Below the pieces are notes generated by a model. It had not been told where the DNA came from and ran no database searches. It saw only the letters and a list, made by a program, of their open reading frames with translations. The position numbers and the translations under genes are program-made. Positions 1 to 6,315 of a stretch of DNA of 12,963 nucleotides are shown here, piece by piece; the first letter of the stretch is position 1, and each line of letters starts with the position of its first letter. Origin of the DNA: an uncultured Oribacterium sp. (GTDB lineage Bacteria > Bacillota > Clostridia > Lachnospirales > Lachnospiraceae); the NCBI GenBank assembly GCA_937927445.1, contig CALAOB010000003.1, forward strand, positions 1-12,963, in the 5' to 3' direction.

Positions 1-16
1 CGCACGGTGGTGTGAG

Positions 17-42
17 AGGACGGCGGTTAGTCACCGCCTCCT
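17..42. repeat. Hairpin upstream of rlmH
   Basis: GGCGGT (22-27) pairs with ACCGCC (33-38) around a 5-nt loop, and AGGA (17-20) pairs with TCCT (39-42) past a bulged C at 21. No T-run follows on the + strand, so it is not a typical intrinsic terminator. It may belong to the 3' end of whatever gene lies before the window. I recognise no coding sequence in 1-160. Confidence 0.4.
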
Positions 43-160
43 ACTCGATTATCAGGACAGGCAGGATACAGCTCGCAGGTGTCGAAGGGACAGCAGCGGT
101 AAAGCGCCACTGATGTGTTGCGTAGACAGCCGGGTGTAAATGTGAAATGGAACAGGATAT

Positions 161-640
161 ATGAAGATTAATCTGATTGTTGTGGGAAAGGTGAAGGAGA
201 AATACTTTCGGGATGCGATCCAGGAGTATGTGAAGCGACTGTCGGCCTTCTGTGATTTAACGATCATCGAGGTCGCGGATGAGAAGACACCGGAGCATGC
301 GCCGGAGACGGTGGAGGCCCGGATCAAGGAGACGGAGGGGGAGCGTATCCTCGCGAAGATCAGTGACCGGAGCTACGTGGTCGCGCTCGCCATCGAGGGA
401 GATATGCTGAGCTCCGAGGGGCTGGCGGAGCGCGTGCAGGAGCTGATGCTGCGCGGACGCTCGGACATCAGCTTCATCATCGGCGGCTCACTGGGGCTCA
501 GCCCGGCAGTGCTGAAGCGTGCAGACATGAAGCTCAGCTTCAGCCGAATGACCTTTCCGCACCAGCTGATGCGGGTGATTCTGCTCGAGCAGGTGTACCG
601 TGCGTTTAAGATCAATGCGCATGAGCCGTACCATAAATGA
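161..640 (+). CDS. rlmH: 23S rRNA (pseudouridine-1915-N3)-methyltransferase RlmH
   Basis: RlmH is a SPOUT-class methyltransferase that uses SAM to methylate N3 of pseudouridine 1915 in helix 69 of 23S rRNA, acting late on assembled 70S ribosomes in the cytoplasm. The protein is 159 residues, the usual family length. It starts with the typical MKINLIVVGKVKEKY. The SAM-binding knot loop is seen as IIGGSLGLS at residues 106-114, and it ends in the diagnostic EPYHK, whose C-terminal residues lie in the active site. The start at 161 gives the canonical N-terminus, although the ribosome binding site is modest (AGGA at 154-157). The gene stands alone: a terminator begins 2 nt after its stop and the next gene is convergent. 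No convincing promoter is visible in the 160 nt before it. Identification is secure. Confidence 0.97.
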   Translation: MKINLIVVGKVKEKYFRDAIQEYVKRLSAFCDLTIIEVADEKTPEHAPETVEARIKETEGERILAKISDRSYVVALAIEGDMLSSEGLAERVQELMLRGRSDISFIIGGSLGLSPAVLKRADMKLSFSRMTFPHQLMRVILLEQVYRAFKINAHEPYHK

Positions 641-642
641 TG

Positions 643-667
643 AAAAGGACCCCGAGGGGTCCTTTTT
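643..667. terminator. Bidirectional rho-independent terminator between rlmH and carD-like gene
   Basis: AAAAGGACCCC (643-653) is the reverse complement of GGGGTCCTTTT (656-666), giving a GC-rich stem with a very tight loop and a T-run in both directions. It lies 2 nt after the rlmH stop. On the minus strand it overlaps the carD-like stop codon (666-668), so one element serves both convergent genes. Confidence 0.9.
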
Positions 668-1181
668 AAATGGCGTCTGCCTGTACGAGCGTCTGGTGGA
701 TCAGCTCGGGAACTTCGCCCTTCGGAACATCGAAGACGATGGAGAGCTCCATATAGAGGATGTTTTCAGCCTGCTCCATGTAGTGGATATCGGTGAGTGT
801 CATTTTCTTGCCCTGCCGCAGGCGTTCCTGCTTCCGCGTATACAGGGTGCGGATGACGCGCAGGAGTTCCTCTGGATCACAGCTTCGGATACACTCCTTG
901 CAGGCATCCTCGAGGAGCTTCCGGTTGTGAAAGTCCAGAAGCTGTATATCGGGGGCCGTGCGTATGAACTGTTCGGCTTCCGCACGCGTCATGATGCGAC
1001 GCATATTCGTTTTCGCTGCATCCACCGGTGCGTAGACGGAGCCTTCCGGCTTCCCGCACGGCTGCATCACGTAATACTCCTTCTCGCTGGCACTGCCATC
1101 CATGGCCAGCATCACACGATCCATGATTCTGTGAACACCCTTACATCCGTAAATGACATATTCACCTGGCTGAAAAAACAT
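666..1181 (-). CDS. CarD family transcriptional regulator
   Basis: CarD/CdnL proteins bind the RNA polymerase beta subunit through an N-terminal Tudor-like domain (shared with TRCF/Mfd) and stabilise the open promoter complex through a C-terminal helical domain. This 171-residue protein fits. Residues 1-60 carry the RID pattern (MFFQPGEYVIYGCKGVHRI, then EYYVMQP), and residues about 62-165 are predicted helical and rich in Arg/Lys. Length is close to the 160-170 usual for the family. The start at 1181 has a strong AAGGAGG (minus strand of 1186-1192) 4 nt upstream. The gene converges on rlmH and is divergent from gtrA. The protein has no tryptophan at all, so the Trp that mycobacterial CarD wedges into the promoter minor groove is missing. 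The family call is firm. Which promoters it acts on is unknown. Confidence 0.9.
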   Translation of the reverse strand: MFFQPGEYVIYGCKGVHRIMDRVMLAMDGSASEKEYYVMQPCGKPEGSVYAPVDAAKTNMRRIMTRAEAEQFIRTAPDIQLLDFHNRKLLEDACKECIRSCDPEELLRVIRTLYTRKQERLRQGKKMTLTDIHYMEQAENILYMELSIVFDVPKGEVPELIHQTLVQADAI

Positions 1182-1234
1182 AGGTCCTCCTTCTTTTCAA
1201 ATTCTTCGCCATTCGTCCTTTCCAGCGAATGAGA

Positions 1235-1256
1235 CGCACGCCTTCGGGGCCGTGCG
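1235..1256. repeat. Short inverted repeat in the carD-gtrA intergenic region
   Basis: CGCACG (1235-1240) pairs with CGTGCG (1251-1256) around a CCTTCGGGGC loop. It lies in the presumed 5' leader of the carD-like gene, about 55 nt before that start on the minus strand. No T-run follows, so a leader hairpin is more likely than a terminator. No function can be assigned. Confidence 0.4.
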
Positions 1257-1357
1257 CGTTTACAGTTAACCATAGCTTACTACCAGTTTACACCAGAAAA
1301 AGCTTTTCGGAAAGTCAGTTTCGCACAATTTAATTGCATTTTGCCATGATGGTGAGA

Positions 1358-1401
1358 GGCGTGCCAGAGGGTCGTTGCCGGAAACAGTCCTCCGGCACGC
1401 C
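1358..1401. repeat. 13-bp imperfect inverted repeat upstream of gtrA promoter
   Basis: GGCGTGCCAGAGG (1358-1370) faces CCTCCGGCACGCC (1389-1401), with 12 of 13 positions complementary and an 18-nt loop. There is no T-run on either strand. It lies upstream of the predicted gtrA promoter, so it should not be in the gtrA mRNA from that promoter. It could be an operator, a fold in a longer transcript or a remnant of a small repeat element. Together with the 1235-1256 hairpin and the promoter at 1425-1453, it is what I can see in the 304-nt gap 1182-1485. Confidence 0.55.
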
Positions 1402-1424
1402 ATCTGAACCGTGATGCCGGGTTA

Positions 1425-1453
1425 TTGCGAAGAAAGTGGGATTTTTGTATACT
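1425..1453 (+). promoter_or_regulatory. Predicted sigma-A promoter for gtrA-yfhO-argH
   Basis: A -35 hexamer TTGCGA (1425-1430) and a -10 hexamer TATACT (1448-1453) are separated by exactly 17 nt. The -10 matches 5 of 6 consensus bases and the -35 matches 4 of 6. Transcription would start near 1460, about 25 nt before the gtrA start at 1486. This excludes upstream in-frame ATGs as starts. Confidence 0.6.
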
Positions 1454-1473
1454 CTACCGTATTGAACAAAATG

Positions 1474-1479
1474 AAGGAG
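1474..1479 (+). promoter_or_regulatory. Ribosome binding site fixing the gtrA start
   Basis: AAGGAG lies 6 nt before the ATG at 1486. The reading frame is open back to an ATG at 1411, but that one has no ribosome binding site and lies upstream of the predicted transcription start. Confidence 0.8.
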
Positions 1480-1485
1480 TTTATA

Positions 1486-1920
1486 ATGAAACTGTTTCAG
1501 ACTTTATATATGCGTTACAAGGAAATCGTGCACTATCTGATCGTCGGGGTGCTGACGACGGTGGTGAGTCTCGGAGTGTACTATGGACTGGTGCTGACGG
1601 TGCTGGATCCGGGGAACCCGCTGCTGCTGCAGCTGGCGAATATTCTGTCCTGGGTCGCGGCGGTGACCTTCGCGTATTTTATGAGCCGGAAATTCGTGTT
1701 CGAGAGTCACAGCACGAAGATTCGTGAGGAGGCGGTTCGCTTCTACATGTCACGTGTGGGTACACTGCTGCTCGATATGCTGATCATGTTTGTGACGGTG
1801 ACCCTGCTCGGCATGAATGACAAGCTGGCGAAGCTGCTGGTGCAGGTGGTCGTCACGGTGTTAAATTATATTTTCAGTAAGTTCCTCGTGTTTGGAAAAG
1901 CGAAGGATGAAGCGCCGTGA
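1486..1920 (+). CDS. GtrA family membrane protein (putative polyprenyl-phosphate sugar flippase)
   Basis: GtrA/GtcA proteins are small four-helix membrane proteins thought to flip undecaprenyl- or polyprenyl-phosphate sugars across the membrane for glycosylation of surface polymers such as O-antigen, arabinogalactan, wall teichoic acid or lipoteichoic acid. From the start at 1486 the product is 144 residues, normal for the family. Four hydrophobic segments lie at about residues 14-36, 44-64, 83-103 and 112-132. The family's two signature stretches are present: SRKFVFES after helix 2 and NYIFSKFLVF at the end of helix 4. The gene is followed after 87 nt by yfhO on the same strand, and members of these two families cooperate in lipoteichoic acid glycosylation in other Firmicutes. 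The glycosyltransferase that would charge the lipid carrier is not in the window. The family is clear; substrate is inferred. Confidence 0.9.
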   Translation: MKLFQTLYMRYKEIVHYLIVGVLTTVVSLGVYYGLVLTVLDPGNPLLLQLANILSWVAAVTFAYFMSRKFVFESHSTKIREEAVRFYMSRVGTLLLDMLIMFVTVTLLGMNDKLAKLLVQVVVTVLNYIFSKFLVFGKAKDEAP

Positions 1921-1967
1921 TCCCTGGGACCTGCACGTTCATCTGAATACATGAGGATATAGAGGTC

Positions 1968-1992
1968 TGCATGCCGCCGGAAAAGGCATGCA
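1968..1992 (+). repeat. Hairpin just before the yfhO ribosome binding site
   Basis: TGCATGCC (1968-1975) and GGCATGCA (1985-1992) are perfect reverse complements with a 9-nt loop (GCCGGAAAA). The stem ends 2 nt before the AAGGAG (1995-2000) of yfhO. No T-run follows, so it is not an intrinsic terminator. It may protect or tune yfhO translation, or act as a processing site in the gtrA-yfhO mRNA. Confidence 0.6.
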
Positions 1993-2007
1993 CGAAGGAG
2001 CAGCAAG

Positions 2008-4713
2008 ATGGAAAAGCATAGAGTACAGGGCCGGAGGGCCTATCTTATATCGTTTATCATCCCGGTGGTGGCGATGATTCTGATTTTTATTTTCCGGGGA
2101 ATCTTTCCGTTCGGAAAGGAAACCTTTCTGCGTACCGATATGTATCATCAGTATGCGCCGTTTTTCTCGGAGTTTCAGTATAAACTCCACCATGGCGGCT
2201 CGCTGCTGTACAGCTGGGATGTCGGGCTAGGCATCAATTTCAGCGCGCTCTATGCCTACTATCTCGCGAGTCCGCTGAACTGGCTGCTCCTTCTCTGTCC
2301 GAAGGGACTGATCCTCGAGTTCATGACCTACATGATCGTCGTGAAGATCGGGCTCGCGGGTGTCGCGATGTGCTGGTATCTGCGTCGCCGCTTTCCGGAG
2401 CAGACACTCGGCTGCAGCGTCATCGCGATTCTGTATGCGCTGTCCGGTTACATCTCCGCGTACAGCTGGAATCTCATGTGGCTCGACTGCATCATCCTGT
2501 TTCCGCTGATCATGCTGGGCCTCGAGCGTCTCGTGCGCGGTGAGAGCGCGATGCTCTATGTGATCGCACTGGGACTCTCGATTCTTTCGAACTACTATAT
2601 CTCCATCATGACCTGCATCTTCATGGTCATCTACTTCATCTGCCTCAATGTCCTCGAGGGCATGGGGAACGCACGTGTCGTGGGACTTCGCGTCCTGCGC
2701 TTCGGTCTCTACTCGCTGATCGCAGGCGGACTGGCGGCGGTGACGCTGCTGCCGGAGATCTATGCGCTTCAGATGACGGCGTCGAGCGACTTTAACTTCC
2801 CGCAGACCGCGACGCAGTACTTCACGATCATCGATATGTTTGCGCGGCAGATGCCGTTCGTCGAGACGGAGCAGGGCCTCGACCACTGGCCGAATATCTA
2901 CGCCGGCGCACTCGTGTTCCTGCTGCTGCCACTGTACTTCATGAACCGGAAAATCGAGCTTCGGGAGAAGATCGTGAACGGCCTTCTGCTCGTTTTCTTC
3001 TATCTGAGCTTCAGCGTCAACATCCTGAATTTTATCTGGCATGGCTTCCATTACCCGAATTCACTTCCATGTCGCCAGAGTTTCATATATATTTTCCTTA
3101 TCCTCGTGCTCTGCTACGAGGCTTGGCTGCATCGGGCGGCCTCGTCTGCGAAGGAGGTCAATGCTTCCTTCGGGATGGCCATCGCGTTTCTCCTCGTCGC
3201 GCAGAAGGTCGTAACGGATGATGCGATCCACTTCAGTGTATTCTATCTGAGCGGACTGTTCGTCCTTCTGTACTACTACTTCCTGTATACAGAGCGGACA
3301 CGCACGAAGAGGGCACATCACTGGACGGTCCTCGCGATGCTGGTGATCGTTTCCGTGGAGGCGACCCTCAACATGGCCGTGACCTCGGTGACGACGACCT
3401 CGCGTACAGCCTATGTCAGTGACAATCAGGATGTCGAAAAGCTGGTGCAGGCGGTGCGTGCGGAGGATGACGGTTTCTACCGCTTCGAAAAGATCACACG
3501 GAAGACGAAGGACGATGGTGCCTGGATGAACTTCCCGAGCGTTTCGCTCTTTTCATCGACGGCGTATGCTCACTGCTCGGATTTCTTCAAGCGTATGGGT
3601 ATGGAGTCCTCGACGAATGCCTACTCGATCACCGGCTCCACACCGCTCATGAACATGCTGATGTCCGTGAAATACGGCATCTACTCCGAGGAGCCGCAGG
3701 CACCGGGTGAGATGGGGCTCAGCTACATCGCGAGCTCCGGCGTGACCAGTATCTATCAGACGGAGTTTGCCCTGCCGCTCGGCTATATGCTGTCGGATGC
3801 GGCGCTGGAGTCCTGGGATACCCATGCCGGAACGCCGGCCCTCGCACAGAACAGCTTATGTGAGGCCCTCGACTGCGCGCCGGTCATGGACAGTGTGCTG
3901 GGCGAGTTCTATGATTCGGATTACAGCTTCACGGCGGACCAGGCAGGCGAGTACTATGCTTACGTGAATAACGCAGCCGTAAAGCAGGTGACTGCGAATT
4001 TCGGTTACACGGAGAAGAGCTTCAATAATGTGGATCGAGGCTTCCTGCTGGAGCTCGGCTACCTCGAGGCGGGCGATACCGTGACGCTTCACAGTAAGAC
4101 CGAGGGCCAGAGCGTATCGGCGGATGTATACCGTTTCGACTACAACGCGCTGCGCGAGCTGCAGGATGTGCTGCAGGATGAGCGTCTGGAGCTCACGAGC
4201 TGGAAGGATACGAAGCTTTCCGGGACGATCACGACGGAGAAGGGTGGCGTCATGATGACGAGCATCCCGTATGATCCGGGCTGGAAGGTCTTCGTGGACG
4301 GTGTGGAGACGGACATCACCGAGGTGAAGGATACCTTCCTCGGGGTGGAGCTCACGCCGGGCACGCATACCATCGAGCTGCGCTTCATGCCGCAGGGCCT
4401 CGTCCTCGGCGGTCTCATCACGGCGCTCAGCCTCGCGATGCTGCTCGCCATCTGGCTCCTGACACGGCGTTTCGGACTGCTGAGCGACGGGCTCCGGGAA
4501 TTTGAGGAGCTGACGCAGGAGGACGAAGCAGAGGGGACAGCGGCTGCGTTCGAGGAGGGCCTTCGGGAGGCGGAAGACCCGGATACGACGGCAGCGCCTG
4601 CGGACGCGGATGCGACGGATGACGATGTGGCGCCGGAAGCATTGGCAGAGGACACAGAAGGAAACGAAGACGATGCGGATCTCGAGATCTTCTCGATCCG
4701 CGAAGATGAATAA
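2008..4713 (+). CDS. YfhO family GT-C-like membrane glycosyltransferase
   Basis: YfhO-family proteins are large multi-pass membrane proteins with a GT-C-like fold. In Bacillus and Listeria, members transfer a sugar from a polyprenyl-phosphate carrier onto lipoteichoic acid outside the cell. The product is 901 residues. Residues 11-35 form the first membrane helix. The following outer loop has the family motif LRTDMYHQYAPFF (residues 41-53), where Asp44 is the likely GT-C catalytic acid. Several further membrane segments run to about residue 430. A long extracytoplasmic domain follows (about 440-790), and the last helix is near 796-818. Residues about 820-901 form an acidic Ala/Asp/Glu-rich tail not typical of the family. 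AAGGAG (1995-2000) lies 7 nt before the ATG. It sits between gtrA and argH on the same strand, with argH starting 13 nt after its stop. The family is certain; the acceptor polymer is inferred. Confidence 0.93.
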   Translation: MEKHRVQGRRAYLISFIIPVVAMILIFIFRGIFPFGKETFLRTDMYHQYAPFFSEFQYKLHHGGSLLYSWDVGLGINFSALYAYYLASPLNWLLLLCPKGLILEFMTYMIVVKIGLAGVAMCWYLRRRFPEQTLGCSVIAILYALSGYISAYSWNLMWLDCIILFPLIMLGLERLVRGESAMLYVIALGLSILSNYYISIMTCIFMVIYFICLNVLEGMGNARVVGLRVLRFGLYSLIAGGLAAVTLLPEIYALQMTASSDFNFPQTATQYFTIIDMFARQMPFVETEQGLDHWPNIYAGALVFLLLPLYFMNRKIELREKIVNGLLLVFFYLSFSVNILNFIWHGFHYPNSLPCRQSFIYIFLILVLCYEAWLHRAASSAKEVNASFGMAIAFLLVAQKVVTDDAIHFSVFYLSGLFVLLYYYFLYTERTRTKRAHHWTVLAMLVIVSVEATLNMAVTSVTTTSRTAYVSDNQDVEKLVQAVRAEDDGFYRFEKITRKTKDDGAWMNFPSVSLFSSTAYAHCSDFFKRMGMESSTNAYSITGSTPLMNMLMSVKYGIYSEEPQAPGEMGLSYIASSGVTSIYQTEFALPLGYMLSDAALESWDTHAGTPALAQNSLCEALDCAPVMDSVLGEFYDSDYSFTADQAGEYYAYVNNAAVKQVTANFGYTEKSFNNVDRGFLLELGYLEAGDTVTLHSKTEGQSVSADVYRFDYNALRELQDVLQDERLELTSWKDTKLSGTITTEKGGVMMTSIPYDPGWKVFVDGVETDITEVKDTFLGVELTPGTHTIELRFMPQGLVLGGLITALSLAMLLAIWLLTRRFGLLSDGLREFEELTQEDEAEGTAAAFEEGLREAEDPDTTAAPADADATDDDVAPEALAEDTEGNEDDADLEIFSIREDE

Positions 4714-4726
4714 AGAGGGGGAAATG

Positions 4727-6073
4727 ATGAAGCTTTGGGGTGGACGATTTACAGAGGCAGAGGATCAGCGGACGGAGGAATTTAACGAGTCCCTGAGCTT
4801 CGACAAGCGGATGTACCGGCAGGATATCACGGGCTCGATCGCGCATGCGGAGATGCTCGGACGGCAGGGGATCATCTCGCAGGAGGACAGTGCGGCGATC
4901 ATCGCGGGTCTCGAGGGGATCCTGCAGGACATCGAGGACGGGAAGCTCGTCATCGAGGGGGACGCCGAGGATATCCACAGCTTCGTCGAGGCGGAGCTGA
5001 CGGAGCGCATCGGGGAGCCGGGCAAGTGTCTGCATACCGGACGGAGCCGGAACGACCAGGTGGCGCTCGACATGAAGATGTATACACGTGACCACATCGA
5101 TGAGATGGTGGGGCACATGCAGGCGCTGCTGGACACGGTCGAGGGCATCATGGCGGAGAACCGGGCGACGTATATGCCGGGCTTCACGCATCTGCAGAAG
5201 GCGCAACCGACGACACTGGCACACCACATGGGCGCGTACCGCGAGATGTTCCTGCGGGACATCAGCCGGCTCGGGGATACCCGGGATCGTCTCAATGAGT
5301 GTCCGCTCGGCGCGGGTGCCTTCGCCGGCACGACCTATCCGCTGGACCGTGACTTCACCGCACGGAAGCTCGGTTTCCGGAAGCCGACGGAGAACTCGAT
5401 GGATTCGGTGTCAGACCGTGATTATCTCCTCGAGTATCTCTTCGATCTCGCGACGATTCAGATGCATCTCAGCCGTCTCAGCGAGGAGATCTGTATCTGG
5501 AACTCGAACGAGTATAAGTTCGTGAAGATCTCGGATAAGTATTCGACGGGCTCGAGCATCATGCCGCAGAAGAAGAATCCGGATATCGCGGAGCTGATCC
5601 GTGGCAAGTCCGGTCGGGTATATGGTGCGCTGATGAGTCTCCTGACGGTGATGAAGGGGCTGCCGCTTGCCTATAATAAGGATATGCAGGAGGATAAGGA
5701 GCTCGCGTTCGATGCGATGGATACTGTGCAGAATTCGGTGATCCTCATGAAGGATATGCTGGCGACCATGACATGGAACCGGGCACGGATGGAGGATTCG
5801 GCGAAGCTTGGCTTCACGAATGCGACGGATGTGGCGGATTATCTCGTGCGGAAGGGCGTGCCGTTCCGTACGGCGCATGGGATCGTCGGGGAGCTGGTGC
5901 TGCTCTGCGAGCAGAAGGGCTGTGCGCTCGATGATCTGACGATCGATGAGTACCATACGGTATGTGATCAGATCGATCCGGATATTTATGAGGCGATTTC
6001 GCTGGAGACCTGTGTGCGGAACCGGAAGACGCTGGGTGCGCCGGGGGCACTGCTCGAGGATGCAGATAACTGA
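4727..6073 (+). CDS. argH: Argininosuccinate lyase
   Basis: ArgH catalyses the last step of arginine synthesis, splitting argininosuccinate into arginine and fumarate as a cytoplasmic homotetramer. The protein is 448 residues, close to the usual 455-465. The N-terminus MKLWGGRF is typical. Superfamily regions seen are GRSRNDQ (residues 105-111), GFTHLQKAQP with His155, and the flexible catalytic loop GSSIMPQKKNPD from residue 275, holding the catalytic serine (276 or 277). The chosen start at 4727 has GAGGGG (4715-4720) 6 nt upstream; the ATG at 4724 would be too close. A longer frame back to 4610 is open only because it overlaps yfhO. The 13-nt gap after yfhO and the terminator right after argH suggest it is the last gene of a gtrA-yfhO-argH transcript. 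No ARG box is seen before it. Identification is secure. Confidence 0.97.
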   Translation: MKLWGGRFTEAEDQRTEEFNESLSFDKRMYRQDITGSIAHAEMLGRQGIISQEDSAAIIAGLEGILQDIEDGKLVIEGDAEDIHSFVEAELTERIGEPGKCLHTGRSRNDQVALDMKMYTRDHIDEMVGHMQALLDTVEGIMAENRATYMPGFTHLQKAQPTTLAHHMGAYREMFLRDISRLGDTRDRLNECPLGAGAFAGTTYPLDRDFTARKLGFRKPTENSMDSVSDRDYLLEYLFDLATIQMHLSRLSEEICIWNSNEYKFVKISDKYSTGSSIMPQKKNPDIAELIRGKSGRVYGALMSLLTVMKGLPLAYNKDMQEDKELAFDAMDTVQNSVILMKDMLATMTWNRARMEDSAKLGFTNATDVADYLVRKGVPFRTAHGIVGELVLLCEQKGCALDDLTIDEYHTVCDQIDPDIYEAISLETCVRNRKTLGAPGALLEDADN

Positions 6074-6075
6074 TG

Positions 6076-6107
6076 AAAGGATGGCGGATTTTCCGCCATC
6101 CTTTTTT
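6076..6107 (+). terminator. Rho-independent terminator after argH
   Basis: A 13-bp perfect stem, AAAGGATGGCGGA (6076-6088) with TCCGCCATCCTTT (6092-6104), closes on a 3-nt loop and runs into six T residues (6102-6107). It starts 2 nt after the argH stop and separates argH from argG, so the two adjacent arginine genes are probably transcribed separately. Confidence 0.93.
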
Positions 6108-6133
6108 GGCGATGTATATTAATGAGTTATGAC

Positions 6134-6142
6134 TGGTATAAT
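6134..6142 (+). promoter_or_regulatory. Predicted upstream extended -10 promoter of argG
   Basis: TGGTATAAT (6134-6142) is an extended -10 element with a perfect TATAAT. No acceptable -35 is found at 16-18 nt. Transcription would start near 6149, directly before the first ARG box (6153-6171), which would suit repression by ArgR. The leader would be about 165 nt. Confidence 0.45.
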
Positions 6143-6152
6143 ATACATATCG

Positions 6153-6171
6153 CGTGCATAAAAACGGAAAT
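6153..6171 (+). promoter_or_regulatory. Putative ARG box 1 (ArgR/AhrC operator)
   Basis: CGTGCATAAAAACGGAAAT matches the Bacillus ARG-box consensus CATGAATAAAAATKCAAKT at 14 of 19 positions by my count. It is weaker than the box at 6185 and lies 32 nt before it, about three helical turns. Confidence 0.45.
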
Positions 6172-6184
6172 TAATGCAATTCTG

Positions 6185-6203
6185 CATGCATAAATATACA
6201 AAT
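6185..6203 (+). promoter_or_regulatory. Putative ARG box 2 (ArgR/AhrC operator)
   Basis: CATGCATAAATATACAAAT matches the Bacillus ARG-box consensus at 15 of 19 positions and has the expected half-site symmetry (TGCAT and ATACA). It ends 6 nt before the -35 hexamer of the proximal promoter. TGCAT/ATGCA half-sites recur at 6155, 6174, 6183 and 6187, so this A+T-rich patch stands out from its GC-rich surroundings. Confidence 0.6.
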
Positions 6204-6209
6204 TTGCGC

Positions 6210-6238
6210 TTGCAATCTGTTTTTTGATGGCGTATGAT
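6210..6238 (+). promoter_or_regulatory. Predicted proximal sigma-A promoter of argGJBD
   Basis: A -35 hexamer TTGCAA (6210-6215) and a -10 hexamer TATGAT (6233-6238) are separated by exactly 17 nt. Each matches the consensus well. Transcription would start near 6245, giving a leader of about 70 nt before argG. I see no clear attenuator or riboswitch in that leader. Confidence 0.65.
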
Positions 6239-6315
6239 AACGGCATCGTAAATGAGGGGTGCTTCCGGGGGATGCATGATGTGCGTCGGGGGCGTTTGAT
6301 AGAGGAGAAATGATT

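Noticed and set aside
600..1232. Plus-strand frame spanning the rlmH end and the carD-like gene
   Set aside because: It overlaps the rlmH 3' end, reads through the shared terminator and is antisense to the carD-like gene, which has a strong ribosome binding site and clear domain.
1320..1345. Possible ARG box upstream of gtrA around an A+T-rich TTGCATTT stretch
   Set aside because: By eye it matches the 19-nt consensus at only about 11 positions, lies far upstream of the predicted promoter, and lacks the paired half-sites seen before argG.
1411..1485. Upstream extension of gtrA by 25 codons
   Set aside because: The added residues do not look like a GtrA N-terminus, there is no ribosome binding site at 1411, and the predicted promoter lies inside the extension.
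2227..3051. Minus-strand open frame of 274 codons opposite yfhO
   Set aside because: It is rich in His, Asp, Glu and Gln, as expected from the antisense of membrane-protein codons. There is no start context and no motif.
4610..4726. Upstream extension of argH by 39 codons
   Set aside because: The extension overlaps the yfhO coding end. The canonical MKLWGGRF start with a well-placed GAGGGG is at 4727.
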